DNA of 64,000 nucleotides from Longimicrobiales bacterium (GCA_029245345.1 JAQWPM010000014.1:1-64000); one strand, 5' to 3'. Shown: positions 8,813 to 19,079, counted from the first letter of the stretch. Notes: a model not told the origin generated them from the sequence alone. Numbers and translations: made by a program.

Positions 8813-9443
8813 TCCGAATATGGAATGGCTCACTCACATGACGAATATCTGACCGATTCAGTCTTTCAGCTCGATGGTGTATTCATCACGCCCGGATCTA
8901 CGACGTCCTACCGTTTCGGTGCCCCGTGTGTGGCGGCCAGCATCCACCTCGTGGTCAATCTGACGGGCGGAGTCCGAGGTACGAGGGGATGGGTGATCCA
9001 GGCACCCCCAAAGCAGTGGCCCACCACGCCAACTTTTCGGGAAGCGCGGGGTCCTGTGCCACGATCGCTCCGGCAACGACGGCGCTGTGTCGAGTCTACA
9101 TGCGTCGCTGCGGAGATGGGGTGATGCATTCCGATTCTCCTGGTCGGTCCTCACCGGACCCCGGGAGAATCGATCGCCCATATGTACGACTGGCGGCCGC
9201 ATCGTAGACGCGACGGGCGACTCATCTATCAATGGACTACGTTCATTGCAGGAGTTGGCACCTTATGGAATTGCCACCTTCCACAGCTTGCTCCGGCGTC
9301 TGAGGGCCTATCCCTCAGCCGGTCTCGATCAGGATATGCTGAGCGGGACTTTGTACGGGATGAGTAGCCCGGGTCAACGGGCTTGAGAACCGCCCACGTT
9401 TGTGGCACCGTATCGGCTCCGACCCGCTCTTACAGGATGCGAA
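8813..9443. other. Gene-poor remnant region
   Basis: No frame here has a convincing start, a complete domain or coding-like composition. A minus-strand frame contains VGVVGHCFGG (about 9000-9030), which resembles the G-x-C-x-G nucleophile elbow of dienelactone hydrolases. It has no supporting sequence on either side, so at most a small fragment of such a gene remains. The plus-strand frames at 9087-9386 match nothing I recognise. Confidence 0.45.
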
Positions 9444-9890
9444 GTGACCCAGGACTGCCCCGTCGACCATGAAGCCGCCGAACACGCCGCCAAGGTGTTG
9501 CCGGGCCCAGTGCGTCGAGGCGTCTACTTCTCAATTGGGGCAACAAGCGTCGTTCTGGGAGTGATCGGGATCTTCGTGCCTCTCTGGCCGACGACGTGCT
9601 TTCTGCTCCTCGCCGGGTGGTGCTTCGCCCGGAGCTCACACCGAGCCGAACGTTGGCTCCATGAAAACCGGTTCTTCGGTCGGTATCTGGCTGACTACCG
9701 GGAGCGAGGCATCATCTCGCCGCGTATCCGACGGACCTCTGTCGTTACCCTCTGGCTGTTCATTGGGGTGTCAGCGTTTTTCTTGGCCAGCCGCCTGTGG
9801 GCTGTGGTGCTGCTACTTCTGGTAGCCGGCGCGGTGACTGTACATCTCTACTCGCTGCCCGCCGAAGCCAGGGACAACTCAGCAGCCTGA
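9444..9890 (+). CDS. DUF454 (YbaN-type) inner-membrane protein
   Basis: The product shows the DUF454 layout: a first helix pair (ATSVVLGVIGIFVPLWPTT), the FLLLAGWCFARSS block, the amphipathic RWLHENRFFGRYLADYRERGII loop and two C-terminal helices. The function of this family is unknown. I chose GTG 9444 because AGGA sits 6 nt upstream. An in-frame GTG at 9402 would add 14 residues but lacks a binding site. It converges on the CPBP protease gene with only 6 bp between stops. Confidence 0.83.
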   Translation: MTQDCPVDHEAAEHAAKVLPGPVRRGVYFSIGATSVVLGVIGIFVPLWPTTCFLLLAGWCFARSSHRAERWLHENRFFGRYLADYRERGIISPRIRRTSVVTLWLFIGVSAFFLASRLWAVVLLLLVAGAVTVHLYSLPAEARDNSAA

Positions 9891-9896
9891 CGTTGG

Positions 9897-12800
9897 TCAG
9901 CTAGCTGGAAGGTTGGCCGAGCTCTCCGACGGTGCCGCCGCCAATTCGTTCGACCACGCTCGCGCCAGAACCGCGACGATCATCGCGGCCAGCAGATACC
10001 CGAGCATAGCTCCCGAATAGGCTCGGTCGAGCACAGACTCCAGGGCATCCAAGAACACTACCGTACCGAAGACGATCGGAGCCAAAGCCGGCAGAAGTCC
10101 AATCACGTGGACGAGGCCGTAGATGGCTGCTGCGCCGACCAGTCCACCTCCCACCCACATCACCAACGAATCCTGTAGGGCCGTCGGGACGATCACGATG
10201 CCCAAAGCGAGTACCGCGTAGCCGGTGACGCTCCCGAGGAATGGATGTCCGCGGAAACGACGCATCGCCACCGCAAGGAGCAGCAAGGCAGACGTCACGA
10301 AAAGGAGTGGCACAATCCTATCGATGGGTGGAGACAGCAGCGGTATGAACGTCGCGACCCCAGAGTAGTCTGGCAGCGACGGCATCCCGCCGAGGAACGC
10401 AGCCGCGAAGCTGCCGGCCCCCGCCACGATCAGTCCCACGGAAATGCCAATCCACTGTGGAGGCCGGACCCGTGCCTCGGGTTCGGCCCAGGAGTGCCCA
10501 AGAGCGATGACGAGCCCGATCGCGGCGCCTGCGATCACCGTCACCAAGAGGAGCCCGAGCGCAGCCCCTCCTGCCTGGAATCCATACGGCTGACTCGTCA
10601 AAAAGCGAGATACAGTGACCGGCCACTCGTTCGCCACCGACATCCCAAGCGCCACGGCCGCCAGTGCAGAGCCCTTCCAGACCGGCCCCACCTTCAGTCC
10701 TCCCCTGCTCCACACGACGATGGCCACAATCGCCCCCACTCCGAACATCAAGATCAGCGTGAAGATGAGTCCGACGCCCAGGATGGACCGCCGACTCTCC
10801 AAGTCACGGCGCGCGCGCTGCCACTCCTCAGGGATGTGTACGAAACGGCGCACATTGCCGACCTCATCTCCCAGCACGGACACTGCTGCCCGCCCCTCGC
10901 CGTCCACTTCGGTCAGCACCGCCCTGTCTCGGAAGGTGAAGTTCCAGTCTGTGCGGGCCTCATGAGTCGTTTCTTCTGCCCCGACCTCTTCCCAGTCACC
11001 CGGAGGGAGTGCCGCCTCGGCCAGCCGGCGGGCCGCTGGCGCCCCGAGCATCGCCCCCGCTCTCCCCTCTGGAAGCGTGTGCACGATTCGTCGGAGCGAT
11101 CCGTCCACATTGAGGTTCACTAGGAACTCCTCGACCCTATCCTCGGGATCGGCAGTCCAATCGACATACCGGACAACCCACTGCGGAGGGGAAAGGAAGT
11201 CTCCCGCGAGCGCGTCGAATGTCTCGAAACCTGCCTCCGCAAAGACGTATTCGTGACCCTCAGACGCACCGCCACCCGTGAAGGCCCCAGGAGTCCAACC
11301 GCTGATGTCATGGCCGCTCGAAGTGAGGGCTTCGTTAGCGATTTCGATGGCATGAACACGCGTGACTTCGAACCGGGGAGGCGCCTTGTCGACCATGAGC
11401 GCACCAAGCCACAGCGCAAAGCCCACGGCTCCCATCACCTTAAACAGAACTGCCGGGAGCGGGAGTCGAGCGGCAGCGTCCACGGGGGCGGCTTCCTCCA
11501 CTACTGGCGCCGCTGAACTCTCACGGAGTGGTGGAGCTTCGGCAGGCGGTCGCTCAGGGACAGGTCGGGGACTCCAGGCGCCATTGAACGCCCACGGGGG
11601 TGCATAAGCTGTCCCTCGTCCTCCCCTGCGGGCCCACAACACGACCGCCAGAGGAATCGCCCCCACCAACACGATCACGAATTGGTCCACAACTGCGTCC
11701 GACGCGAAGAGCACGCTGGAAATGAGGGCCAAGTCGTAGAGGAAATGCGTGATAATGGTCGGGACAAGACCGAAGAAGACGTACACGCTGCCCCACACAA
11801 ACGCCGGCAGAGAAAGTTCGATCACCCTGGCATAGGCCGGCTGCTGCGGGTAGTTCGCGTGCCCTGCAGCGAAGACGACGGCTTGGAACGCCACCATGCC
11901 CCAGATCCACATGTTCTTCCGTCCGTACCGTGCCCCAATCAAAGCAGCACAGGCGATCGGCACCGCGCGGAAGATGCTCTCCTCCCAAAACGCTGCGAAC
12001 AGCGAGATGGAGACGGCCTGTAACCAAGGGAAGTAGGTGGCAAGCAGATCGGGCTGCACCAAGGCGTCTGCTGGAGACCACCACCCGTCCAGGCGCGCAG
12101 TCCCCAGGTAGAAGAGAATCACGTAGCCCAACTCGAGGCCCACCAGGATATACGCACCAACGGTCATCCCGAGGGCGGTATTCGACGCAGCCACATCTCG
12201 GTTCCAGAAGCGCCATTGCTGGAGATGCTCCGGAAACGCCTTCCTGCCGAGCGATTCACCGGCCAGGAAGAAGAAGGCGAGTAGAGGCGCCCCCAGGAGC
12301 GCGATGGCTCCAGCGCTAGCGATGTTCTGGAATACGAAGAGCTTCGACGAGAGCGCCGTGTCGTACCCCATCCACGCGAGTGGTAGGGCGTTGATCGCGT
12401 TCAGACCGAAGAGCGCTGCACTGGCCGCACCCCAGGCCAATGCAGTCCGCCACTCGATCCAGCGCCGACGCAGCAGAAGCGCGCTACCAACTCCCGCTCC
12501 GAGCAGCACGAAGATCAACATGAAAATCGAACTCGATACCAACGCAATCGCATCGTTGGTCGACCGCATATCCGCATACCTACGCGAGAACGCCTCCGGA
12601 ACGAACACGAAGTGTGTCAGTTCAGTGAGCTGATCACCCGCCACCACGAGCCGCAGCCGAAATCGAGCTTCGGCGAGCGTGACGTCCTGACGTTCGTAGA
12701 CGAAGGTGTGGTCTACGCGACCGCCGGGTTGCTCTTCCTCGGACGAATCCAGAAGCGAGTACCGACCGAGGTCGACCGGCCAGGCAGTGCCCGCCTCTTC

Positions 12801-13256
12801 TGCCACGGAGCGCGCCTGAGCTTCATTGAGGTTACCCGCGCCGGGGTCATCCTCCGCGCGTCTCACTCGAAATCCGTAAGGCTCACCGGCAGGAGAAAAG
12901 CGTACCCGCGTTTCCGTGACCTGGCCCTCAGCGAAAAGTCGCACCTGCCACTGATACGGCTGATAGACGCCTGCATCCATGAGATCTTGAAACGCGTCCC
13001 GACCGCCACCCTCGAGCTCGACGTACGTCTGAACCTCAGGGTCTGCCTGGCCAAAGGACGCCGCCGCGCGGGCGGAGTCAGGCCCCCACCCCATCCGGTC
13101 GGCGAGCGAAGACGCGTCAGCCATCGCCGCCGCGCGATCCATCGAGATATCGAGGGATACGTTGGGCAGGGCGACGGTGAACAGCTGGACCGCTACGATC
13201 GCGCCTGCGAGCCCCAGCGCACTGAAGACGACCCAAAAGATGGGGCGCCGTGTCAT
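9897..13256 (-). CDS. Internally duplicated CPBP-family intramembrane metalloprotease
   Basis: The 1119-aa product starts at MTRRPIFWVVF, where GAGGA lies 8 nt upstream. It consists of two similar halves, each a periplasmic domain of about 200 residues after a membrane helix and followed by several helices. The first half carries the CPBP/CAAX-protease motifs: EESIFR at about residue 423, FAAGH and HFLYDLA. The second half (from about residue 590, after a Pro-rich linker) repeats the periplasmic domain and helices but shows no EExxxR motif, so only the first half should be catalytic. CPBP proteins process prenylated or membrane substrates, or act in bacteriocin immunity. The substrate here is unknown. 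It is divergent from the metalloprotease gene at 13408. Confidence 0.8.
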   Translation of the reverse strand: MTRRPIFWVVFSALGLAGAIVAVQLFTVALPNVSLDISMDRAAAMADASSLADRMGWGPDSARAAASFGQADPEVQTYVELEGGGRDAFQDLMDAGVYQPYQWQVRLFAEGQVTETRVRFSPAGEPYGFRVRRAEDDPGAGNLNEAQARSVAEEAGTAWPVDLGRYSLLDSSEEEQPGGRVDHTFVYERQDVTLAEARFRLRLVVAGDQLTELTHFVFVPEAFSRRYADMRSTNDAIALVSSSIFMLIFVLLGAGVGSALLLRRRWIEWRTALAWGAASAALFGLNAINALPLAWMGYDTALSSKLFVFQNIASAGAIALLGAPLLAFFFLAGESLGRKAFPEHLQQWRFWNRDVAASNTALGMTVGAYILVGLELGYVILFYLGTARLDGWWSPADALVQPDLLATYFPWLQAVSISLFAAFWEESIFRAVPIACAALIGARYGRKNMWIWGMVAFQAVVFAAGHANYPQQPAYARVIELSLPAFVWGSVYVFFGLVPTIITHFLYDLALISSVLFASDAVVDQFVIVLVGAIPLAVVLWARRGGRGTAYAPPWAFNGAWSPRPVPERPPAEAPPLRESSAAPVVEEAAPVDAAARLPLPAVLFKVMGAVGFALWLGALMVDKAPPRFEVTRVHAIEIANEALTSSGHDISGWTPGAFTGGGASEGHEYVFAEAGFETFDALAGDFLSPPQWVVRYVDWTADPEDRVEEFLVNLNVDGSLRRIVHTLPEGRAGAMLGAPAARRLAEAALPPGDWEEVGAEETTHEARTDWNFTFRDRAVLTEVDGEGRAAVSVLGDEVGNVRRFVHIPEEWQRARRDLESRRSILGVGLIFTLILMFGVGAIVAIVVWSRGGLKVGPVWKGSALAAVALGMSVANEWPVTVSRFLTSQPYGFQAGGAALGLLLVTVIAGAAIGLVIALGHSWAEPEARVRPPQWIGISVGLIVAGAGSFAAAFLGGMPSLPDYSGVATFIPLLSPPIDRIVPLLFVTSALLLLAVAMRRFRGHPFLGSVTGYAVLALGIVIVPTALQDSLVMWVGGGLVGAAAIYGLVHVIGLLPALAPIVFGTVVFLDALESVLDRAYSGAMLGYLLAAMIVAVLARAWSNELAAAPSESSANLPAS

Positions 13257-13407
13257 CGGTAGTTCCTCATCCGGAGAAGATGGGGAAAAGGCTCCGTGCT
13301 CCGCCATGACGTGCGGCCTGCATCCGACCATTGCCCCGGCTCGCAGCGCCCGTTCGGTTATCGGATACAAAGCTCTTCATGAGCCACGACACCTCGACTT
13401 GAGTGTA

Positions 13408-15924
13408 ATGATGCGTACGCCGACCGCTTGGATCGCCCTCCTGACGATCGTTCTCTTTTCCGCATGTGGAGGAACGACCAACGGCCCCGACATGCCGTCT
13501 CCAGAAGGGTCCGGAAACGCACGTGAGGGAGGCCCGGGCGATCGCGGCGGAGACTCGGATAGCGGCGATGAAAGCTACGAGGACGTGATCGAGGATGCAG
13601 AATCCGACGAGGGTCTCTTTACGGTTCATCACAAGGATTCCGACTACCTCTTCGAGATCCCTGACGCGCTGCTCAGGAGAGACATGCTGCTCATCAGTCG
13701 AGTCTCCGGCAAAATGGATGGCCTTGGCGGATTCTCACCGGCCGGAGCCGCGTCGAACCGTCAGATGGTCCGGTTCGAGCGACAAGACGACCGCATTCTC
13801 CTGCGGAAGTACTCCGGCGAAGCGATGGCGGACGACACCTTGGCCATCGCTCTCTCGGTTCAAGCGAACTACTTCCCACCGATCTTGGCCTCTTGGGAGA
13901 TCGAGGCTCGTGGGCCCGACAGCACATCGTCTGTCGTTGATGTGACCGATTTCTTCGGAGGCGACACCCCGGCGATCTCCGGCCTCAGCCCCGCTCAGCG
14001 CCGCACCTACCAGGTCCGACGGCTGGACGAGGACAGGAGCTTCATTGGGAGAGTCCGCAGCTACCCGCAAAACGTCAACGTGCGCCATACGCTCACGTAC
14101 GACGCAGGCGCCCCACCGTCCGATGCGCGGGCGAATACGATCTCCTTGGAAATGAATCAATCTCTCGTGCTCCTGCCCGAGGAGCCCATGAGGGCCCGGC
14201 ATGCGGACCCGCGCTTAGGGTTCTTTTCCATCAATCGGATCAACTACGGGTTGGACGAGCAGAAGGCGGCCACAGAGACGTTCATCCGTCGGTGGCGCCT
14301 TGAACCGTCCGACGCCGCAGCGTACGCCCGCGGCCAAGTCGTCGATCCGGTGACCCCCATCACCTATTACGTCGACCCGGCAACACCAGCGCGTTATGTC
14401 GGCGCGGTGAAGAGAGGCGTGGAGAACTGGCAGGCGGCCTTCGAGACCGCGGGGTTCAGCAACGCGATCGTTGCGCTCGACGCACCGTCTCCGGAAGAAG
14501 ACCCAGATTGGGATCCGGAAGACGTGCGTTTCTCGGTAGTCCGCTGGTCGGCGAGCCTGACGCGTAACGCTCAGGGCCCAAGCACGTCAGATCCGCGAAC
14601 GGGTGAGATCATCGAATCGGACATCGTGTGGTACCACAACCACATGCGGTCCTACCGCAACTGGATGATGGTTCAGACTGGCGGTGCGAACCCGGACGCG
14701 CGGCAGCTCCCTCTGACGGACCAGCTCATGGAAGAAGCCATGGAGCAGGTCATCACCCACGAGATCGGTCATGCGATTGGGCTCCCCCACAACATGGTGG
14801 CGTCTTCGTCCTATCCGGTGGACTCACTCCGCTCACAGACTTTCGCGAGCGAAATGGGCGTTGCTCCCACGATCATGGATTACGCGCGGCAGAACTACAT
14901 CGCGCAGCCCGGGGACGGCCTCCGTCCGGAAGACTTCCTGCGCCGAATCGGTGTGTACGACCACTACTCCGTCAATTGGGGGTACCGGCTCCTTCCGGAC
15001 GCAGCCACCCCCGCGGATGAGTTCGATACGCTCGACGAGTGGATCGTCGCACGTGCAGACGACCGCATGTACAAGTACCTGCCGCAGGGCGGACTCGGGG
15101 TAAGTGACCCGCGGGCGCAAACCGAGGACATGGGAGACGACCCCGTCCGGGCCAGCGAATACGGCATGGCGAATCTGAAGCGCATCGTTCCCAACCTCGT
15201 CGCATGGACCACGAAGTCGGGTGAAGACTACTCCGACCTCAGAGAGATCTACGGCGAGGCGGTGGGCCAATGGAACCGGTACGTGGGGCACGTGGTCACG
15301 GTCGTCGCTGGCGTTCACGTCGACCTCAAGACAGCGGACCAGGACGGCGCGGTCTTCGACGGCGTCGAACGCACCGAGCAGAAGCGTGCAATGGCATGGC
15401 TGACGCGCGAAGTCTTCGACGCACCTGTTTGGCTCAACGTCCCTGACATTTTGGAGCGGATCGGGCCCACCGGAGGGAGCTTCGCGAACGTCTCGCGGCG
15501 ACAGATTTCGATCCTCAATCGCCTACTCGATCCGCGCCGGATGGCCACGCTCTCCGAACTCGAGGCGACTCAGCCATCCGGTTCGTATCCGCTGGTGGAG
15601 TTCCTAGACGATGTCCGTTCCGGGGTCTGGCAAGATCTAAGCGCGGTGTCCGCCATCGATGGATATCGTCGCGCGCTCCAACGCGCATACCTAGAGCGGA
15701 TGGAGTACCTCATGACCGAGGAACCCGCGGGCAACCCGTTCCAGGGTGCCGCACCCGACGTAAGCAATTCAGACGTGCGGCCGCTCGTCAGGGCTCAATT
15801 GACCGACCTACGGGCCGACGTGGTGCGGAGGACCGGCAGACAGATCGTTCATCGCGTCACGGAGGCGCACTTGGATGACGTCATCGTTCGCATCGACGCA
15901 ATTTTGGATCCGGGCAGCGAGTGA
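13408..15924 (+). CDS. Zinc-dependent metalloprotease lipoprotein (DUF5117/DUF4953 type)
   Basis: The 838-aa product begins MMRTPTAWIALLTIVLFSACGG, a lipoprotein signal with Cys at the cleavage site, followed by a Gly/Asp/Ser-rich linker. The middle matches the DUF5117 region (LISRVSGKMDGLGGF, VRFERQDDRILLRKY). The extended metzincin motif HEIGHAIGLPHN starts at about residue 451 and supplies three zinc-binding His and the catalytic Glu. The DUF4953-like part follows (MDYARQNYIAQ, DHYSVNWGYRLLP). It probably degrades peptides at the cell surface. An upstream in-frame start at 13162 would destroy the signal peptide and was rejected. TTGAGTGTA precedes the double ATG without a clear binding site. 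Confidence 0.87.
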   Translation: MMRTPTAWIALLTIVLFSACGGTTNGPDMPSPEGSGNAREGGPGDRGGDSDSGDESYEDVIEDAESDEGLFTVHHKDSDYLFEIPDALLRRDMLLISRVSGKMDGLGGFSPAGAASNRQMVRFERQDDRILLRKYSGEAMADDTLAIALSVQANYFPPILASWEIEARGPDSTSSVVDVTDFFGGDTPAISGLSPAQRRTYQVRRLDEDRSFIGRVRSYPQNVNVRHTLTYDAGAPPSDARANTISLEMNQSLVLLPEEPMRARHADPRLGFFSINRINYGLDEQKAATETFIRRWRLEPSDAAAYARGQVVDPVTPITYYVDPATPARYVGAVKRGVENWQAAFETAGFSNAIVALDAPSPEEDPDWDPEDVRFSVVRWSASLTRNAQGPSTSDPRTGEIIESDIVWYHNHMRSYRNWMMVQTGGANPDARQLPLTDQLMEEAMEQVITHEIGHAIGLPHNMVASSSYPVDSLRSQTFASEMGVAPTIMDYARQNYIAQPGDGLRPEDFLRRIGVYDHYSVNWGYRLLPDAATPADEFDTLDEWIVARADDRMYKYLPQGGLGVSDPRAQTEDMGDDPVRASEYGMANLKRIVPNLVAWTTKSGEDYSDLREIYGEAVGQWNRYVGHVVTVVAGVHVDLKTADQDGAVFDGVERTEQKRAMAWLTREVFDAPVWLNVPDILERIGPTGGSFANVSRRQISILNRLLDPRRMATLSELEATQPSGSYPLVEFLDDVRSGVWQDLSAVSAIDGYRRALQRAYLERMEYLMTEEPAGNPFQGAAPDVSNSDVRPLVRAQLTDLRADVVRRTGRQIVHRVTEAHLDDVIVRIDAILDPGSE

Positions 15925-16085
15925 TCATTTCGTCGCCCTCCAGGTCGGACTAACGCACCGGCACGAGCATCACTCAAGCGATTCACCATACCGTCGAAAC
16001 TCAGTGTATGGCCAAGATCCTTGCAGGAAACGATGACAAAATCAGCCGGATGATCGAGGACTGACGACCTGGTCCTGATCGGACC

Positions 16086-16781
16086 TTAAGCAAACACCAG
16101 CATCCCCACTGCGACGCACCCCAACGTAGCCGTCGCGTTGTCGATTTCCTGAAATGGCAACGATTCTACCGCAGTGCCCGCCACGGCGACCCAGACCATG
16201 GGGAACGCGTAGGCAGAGAGCGGACCCGCGATCCATCCGCCCGAGATGAGCAGCGAAAGGCCGGCGACACCCCCAATCCATCCGAAGACAAAAGCCGCCA
16301 CCGAGCCCGCCACCGACTTTTCAGCGTTCCAGGGCAGGCTTGGGGAGCGAATGGTCTTCCCGAAGACTTCGGCCATCCCGTCCCCTAGGATCATGAAGCC
16401 AAGCGCTGCCATTCCCACGGGAGACGTCCGCCAGAAGGTGATCGTGAGCAGCACGAAGACGCCGGAGTAGAACACAGGCCCACGAAGTAGGCCGGCAGGA
16501 GAACCCGCTCGCGAACCCGCCCGTACCGTGCCCGGGTCACTGACCCACCCGACTCCGATCGCTGTGAAGTAGAGCGCCACAGCAGTGGGGGGCACTGTCG
16601 CGATCCACCGAACCGCAGGCCCCTCTGGGTACAGAGTCCAGCTGAGGAGCACCAAAATTCCAAACCCGAAGTGGGCGACTTTTCGTCCTACCCACTCCGG
16701 ATACCAATCCCGTTGGACCCCGAACGCCTGGACCCGACTTCCGACTGCCAGGACAGCCAGGACAGCGGTGATGATGACCAC
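16086..16781 (-). CDS. Phytol/dolichol kinase-like CTP-dependent membrane kinase
   Basis: The 231-aa protein has about seven hydrophobic helices. It carries the two hallmarks of the SEC59/VTE5 family: RKVAHFGFGI near residue 33 and GDGMAEVFGK with a downstream KSVAGSVAAFVFG. Known members phosphorylate dolichol, phytol or farnesol with CTP. Here a polyprenol is the likely substrate. Start GTG 16781 lies 25 nt after the stop of the metallo-beta-lactamase-fold gene, so the two are probably one transcript. I see no better start. Confidence 0.75.
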   Translation of the reverse strand: MVIITAVLAVLAVGSRVQAFGVQRDWYPEWVGRKVAHFGFGILVLLSWTLYPEGPAVRWIATVPPTAVALYFTAIGVGWVSDPGTVRAGSRAGSPAGLLRGPVFYSGVFVLLTITFWRTSPVGMAALGFMILGDGMAEVFGKTIRSPSLPWNAEKSVAGSVAAFVFGWIGGVAGLSLLISGGWIAGPLSAYAFPMVWVAVAGTAVESLPFQEIDNATATLGCVAVGMLVFA

Positions 16782-16806
16782 GGAAGAAAGATGATTGGCG
16801 ATGTGA

Positions 16807-17814
16807 CTAGGCGCCCTCCAACTCCGACATCCAGGCCCCGATTGCGCGGGCGAAGTAGCCGGGGTTGAACAGCGTCCAGTCTTCGAGACCGGTGGGCAGA
16901 GTGTACTCGGTTCCTGCTTCTTCTGCAGTCATGCCGCGCTCCAGCGCACGACGTGACGCCCCTTCGACGTGATCCAAGAGATCGATGTATCGCCCCATCG
17001 CTGCGTCGTCCGCTAAGGGCCCATGTCCGGGCACGTAGGTGGTCGGCTCTCTACGCCTCATCAGGCGCACAGCTTGTGAGAGCCGCGACGGGATCGCATC
17101 GACGTAGTTCGGGAACATCGCGTTCCAGACCAAGTCTCCACAGAATACGACCGACGGATCGGAGATTTCGATGGAGATGTCCGAGTCCGTGTGGCCGCGG
17201 CGTGGTACTACGATCAGAGATCGATCTCCCAGATCGATCTCCGTGGGGCGTCGCTGGTCGATGACCTGAGCCTCACTCAAGATCTCCCTCGGGGCACCGT
17301 TGTTCCTTTCCACCATGGTATCACGCGTGACCTCCGTCATCAGCACCTCAGGCGAAGACGCTTCTTTCGCTCCGCTGAGGCCGCCCGTGTGATCTCCGTG
17401 ATAGTGCGTCGCGATCACGTGTGTCGGAGCCCTTCCCGCCAGACGGAGCGCCTGCTGCGCCATCCACCGAGCGCCGTCATCGGACCCGAAGGCCTCGATG
17501 ACTACAACGCCGGCTCGACCCGAGACGATTCCGCCGTTGCACAAGGTGGTCCGGTCGGTGAGCGGATCCGAGACGAGCCCCCAAATACCCTCCGAGATCT
17601 GCTCGAGGCGACCCCACGGCTCGGACGCCACCACCGGGAATCGCTCCTGCCGGGTCCACACCCCTCGGCTCCACAGCGGCACTCCGGCCGCCATCAGACC
17701 GACGTGAGCCGCGCACGAAGCCGAATGTCCGAGAAAGTCACGGCGGGAATAGGCGCGGGGGTCTTGCAAGGGGCCTCCGAGAGCGTTCGTGATGGTGCCA
17801 CCTGAAGCTACCAA
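16807..17814 (-). CDS. TAT-exported metallo-beta-lactamase-fold hydrolase
   Basis: The 335-aa product has a twin-arginine signal (SRRDFLGH at residue 23, then a hydrophobic stretch). It carries the HYHGDH metal motif at residues 137-142, with later ligands in RRGHTDSD, CGDLVWN and GHGP. This resembles SoxH/quinoprotein-relay-type MBL proteins. The substrate is not shown. The start is TTG 17814. It is transcribed away from the Vgb-like propeller gene and is followed by the polyprenol kinase gene. Confidence 0.82.
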   Translation of the reverse strand: MVASGGTITNALGGPLQDPRAYSRRDFLGHSASCAAHVGLMAAGVPLWSRGVWTRQERFPVVASEPWGRLEQISEGIWGLVSDPLTDRTTLCNGGIVSGRAGVVVIEAFGSDDGARWMAQQALRLAGRAPTHVIATHYHGDHTGGLSGAKEASSPEVLMTEVTRDTMVERNNGAPREILSEAQVIDQRRPTEIDLGDRSLIVVPRRGHTDSDISIEISDPSVVFCGDLVWNAMFPNYVDAIPSRLSQAVRLMRRREPTTYVPGHGPLADDAAMGRYIDLLDHVEGASRRALERGMTAEEAGTEYTLPTGLEDWTLFNPGYFARAIGAWMSELEGA

Positions 17815-17961
17815 GTCGCCCAGCGTGGAGCGAGGCGCACCGGAAGCGGCGCTCGAAACACTCGCGCAGCCGACACGCCCACCCCACCTTTCAGCACTCG
17901 AAAGGCCGTGTGTCTATTCCAGTACCGCCGAAGTTGACCCTAGCAGGATGGAGGACCTCCC

Positions 17962-19023
17962 ATGCGGAATACCGCGTTTGGCGTTGCACTGATCTCCGCC
18001 ATGCTCATTCCGGCACCACAAGTCGCCGCTCAAGGCCCGCTCGACGACCCGGAACTCCAAGAGTGGGAGGTCCCTTACGAGCAGTCGCGTCCGCGTGACC
18101 CGTTCGTGGCTCCAGACGGTCGCGTTTGGTTCTGCGGCCAAGCCGGTGCGTACATCGCAGTACTCGACCCCGACAGTGGTGAGTTCACGCAGTACGACAC
18201 CGAGGGCGTCCGTCCCCACAACCTGATCGTGGCCGCAGACGGCATGGTCTGGTACGCGGGCAACGCTGCGAATGAAGGCGGTGTGGCGAGACACATCGGT
18301 AAACTCGACCCGGAAACCGGCGACATCGAACGTTTCATGATGCCGGACGAGCGCGCCCGGGACCCGCACACCATGGTGTTCGACTCGAAAGGCGACATCT
18401 GGTTCACGGTCCAGCAGGGCAACTTCATGGGCAAACTCTTCACCCAAACCGGTGAGATTCGCCTTGTGGAGTCGATCGCCGGCCACCCACGTCGCGGCAA
18501 TCCCTCGGGAAGCCGCCCGTACGGAATCGAACTCGACTCCAATGACCGCCCGTGGATCGCGCTCTTCAACACCAACCACATCGGCACCATCGATCCAGAG
18601 ACGTTTGAATTCGAGACGATCGAACTCGCGGAGAATGCCCTCCCTCGCCGCCTCACGATCACTTCAGACGACGTGATCTGGTACGGCGACTGGACCCGAG
18701 GCACGCTTGGCCGTCTCGACCCTGAAACACACGAGGTGACTGAGTTCCCGCTGCCGGGCGGAGAGGGTTCACGCCCCTACGCCGTGAACTCCGATGACTC
18801 CGACCGTATCTGGCTAGTTGAGACAGGGCCTCGCCCGAACAACGTCATCGGGTTCGATCCAATGACCGAGGAGATCTTCAGTCAAACCACGCCTGAGAGT
18901 GGTGGCGGCACGATCCGTCACATGTACTTCGACGCGGAAACGAACAGCATGTGGTTCGGTGCAGACACCAATACGGTTGGGGTCATGAAGCTCCCGCCGC
19001 GGAGACGCATCATCTCGGACTGA
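17962..19023 (+). CDS. Secreted Vgb/streptogramin-lyase-like beta-propeller
   Basis: The 353-aa protein has a signal peptide (MRNTAFGVALISAMLIPAPQVAAQ) and about six blades with the W-x-G/T pattern of virginiamycin B lyase-like propellers (APDGRVWFCGQ, AADGMVWYAGN, DSKGDIWFT, TSDDVIWYGDW, DSDRIWLVET). GGAGG lies 8 nt upstream of the ATG. Most relatives have no proven activity, so ligand binding is as likely as lyase activity. A 12-bp hairpin follows at 19044-19079. Confidence 0.82.
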   Translation: MRNTAFGVALISAMLIPAPQVAAQGPLDDPELQEWEVPYEQSRPRDPFVAPDGRVWFCGQAGAYIAVLDPDSGEFTQYDTEGVRPHNLIVAADGMVWYAGNAANEGGVARHIGKLDPETGDIERFMMPDERARDPHTMVFDSKGDIWFTVQQGNFMGKLFTQTGEIRLVESIAGHPRRGNPSGSRPYGIELDSNDRPWIALFNTNHIGTIDPETFEFETIELAENALPRRLTITSDDVIWYGDWTRGTLGRLDPETHEVTEFPLPGGEGSRPYAVNSDDSDRIWLVETGPRPNNVIGFDPMTEEIFSQTTPESGGGTIRHMYFDAETNSMWFGADTNTVGVMKLPPRRRIISD

Positions 19024-19043
19024 GCGAGTCTGCCACGTAGTAC

Positions 19044-19079
19044 CGGCCGCCGTCCTCGCTCTTGCGGGGACGGCGGCCG
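19044..19079 (+). terminator. Hairpin after the Vgb-like gene
   Basis: A perfect 12-bp G+C-rich stem (CGGCCGCCGTCC / GGACGGCGGCCG) with a 12-nt loop lies 20 nt after the stop codon. There is no T-run, so it may be a weak or Rho-assisted terminator. Confidence 0.55.

Noticed and set aside
8990-9040. Possible dienelactone-hydrolase nucleophile elbow (VGVVGHCFGG, minus strand)
   Set aside because: Flanking sequence does not match the family and no start or His/Asp triad is visible; mentioned only as a possible fragment.
16008-16064. 18-codon frame MAKILAGNDDKISRMIED between the metzincin and polyprenol-kinase genes
   Set aside because: No ribosome binding site and no context; too short to support.
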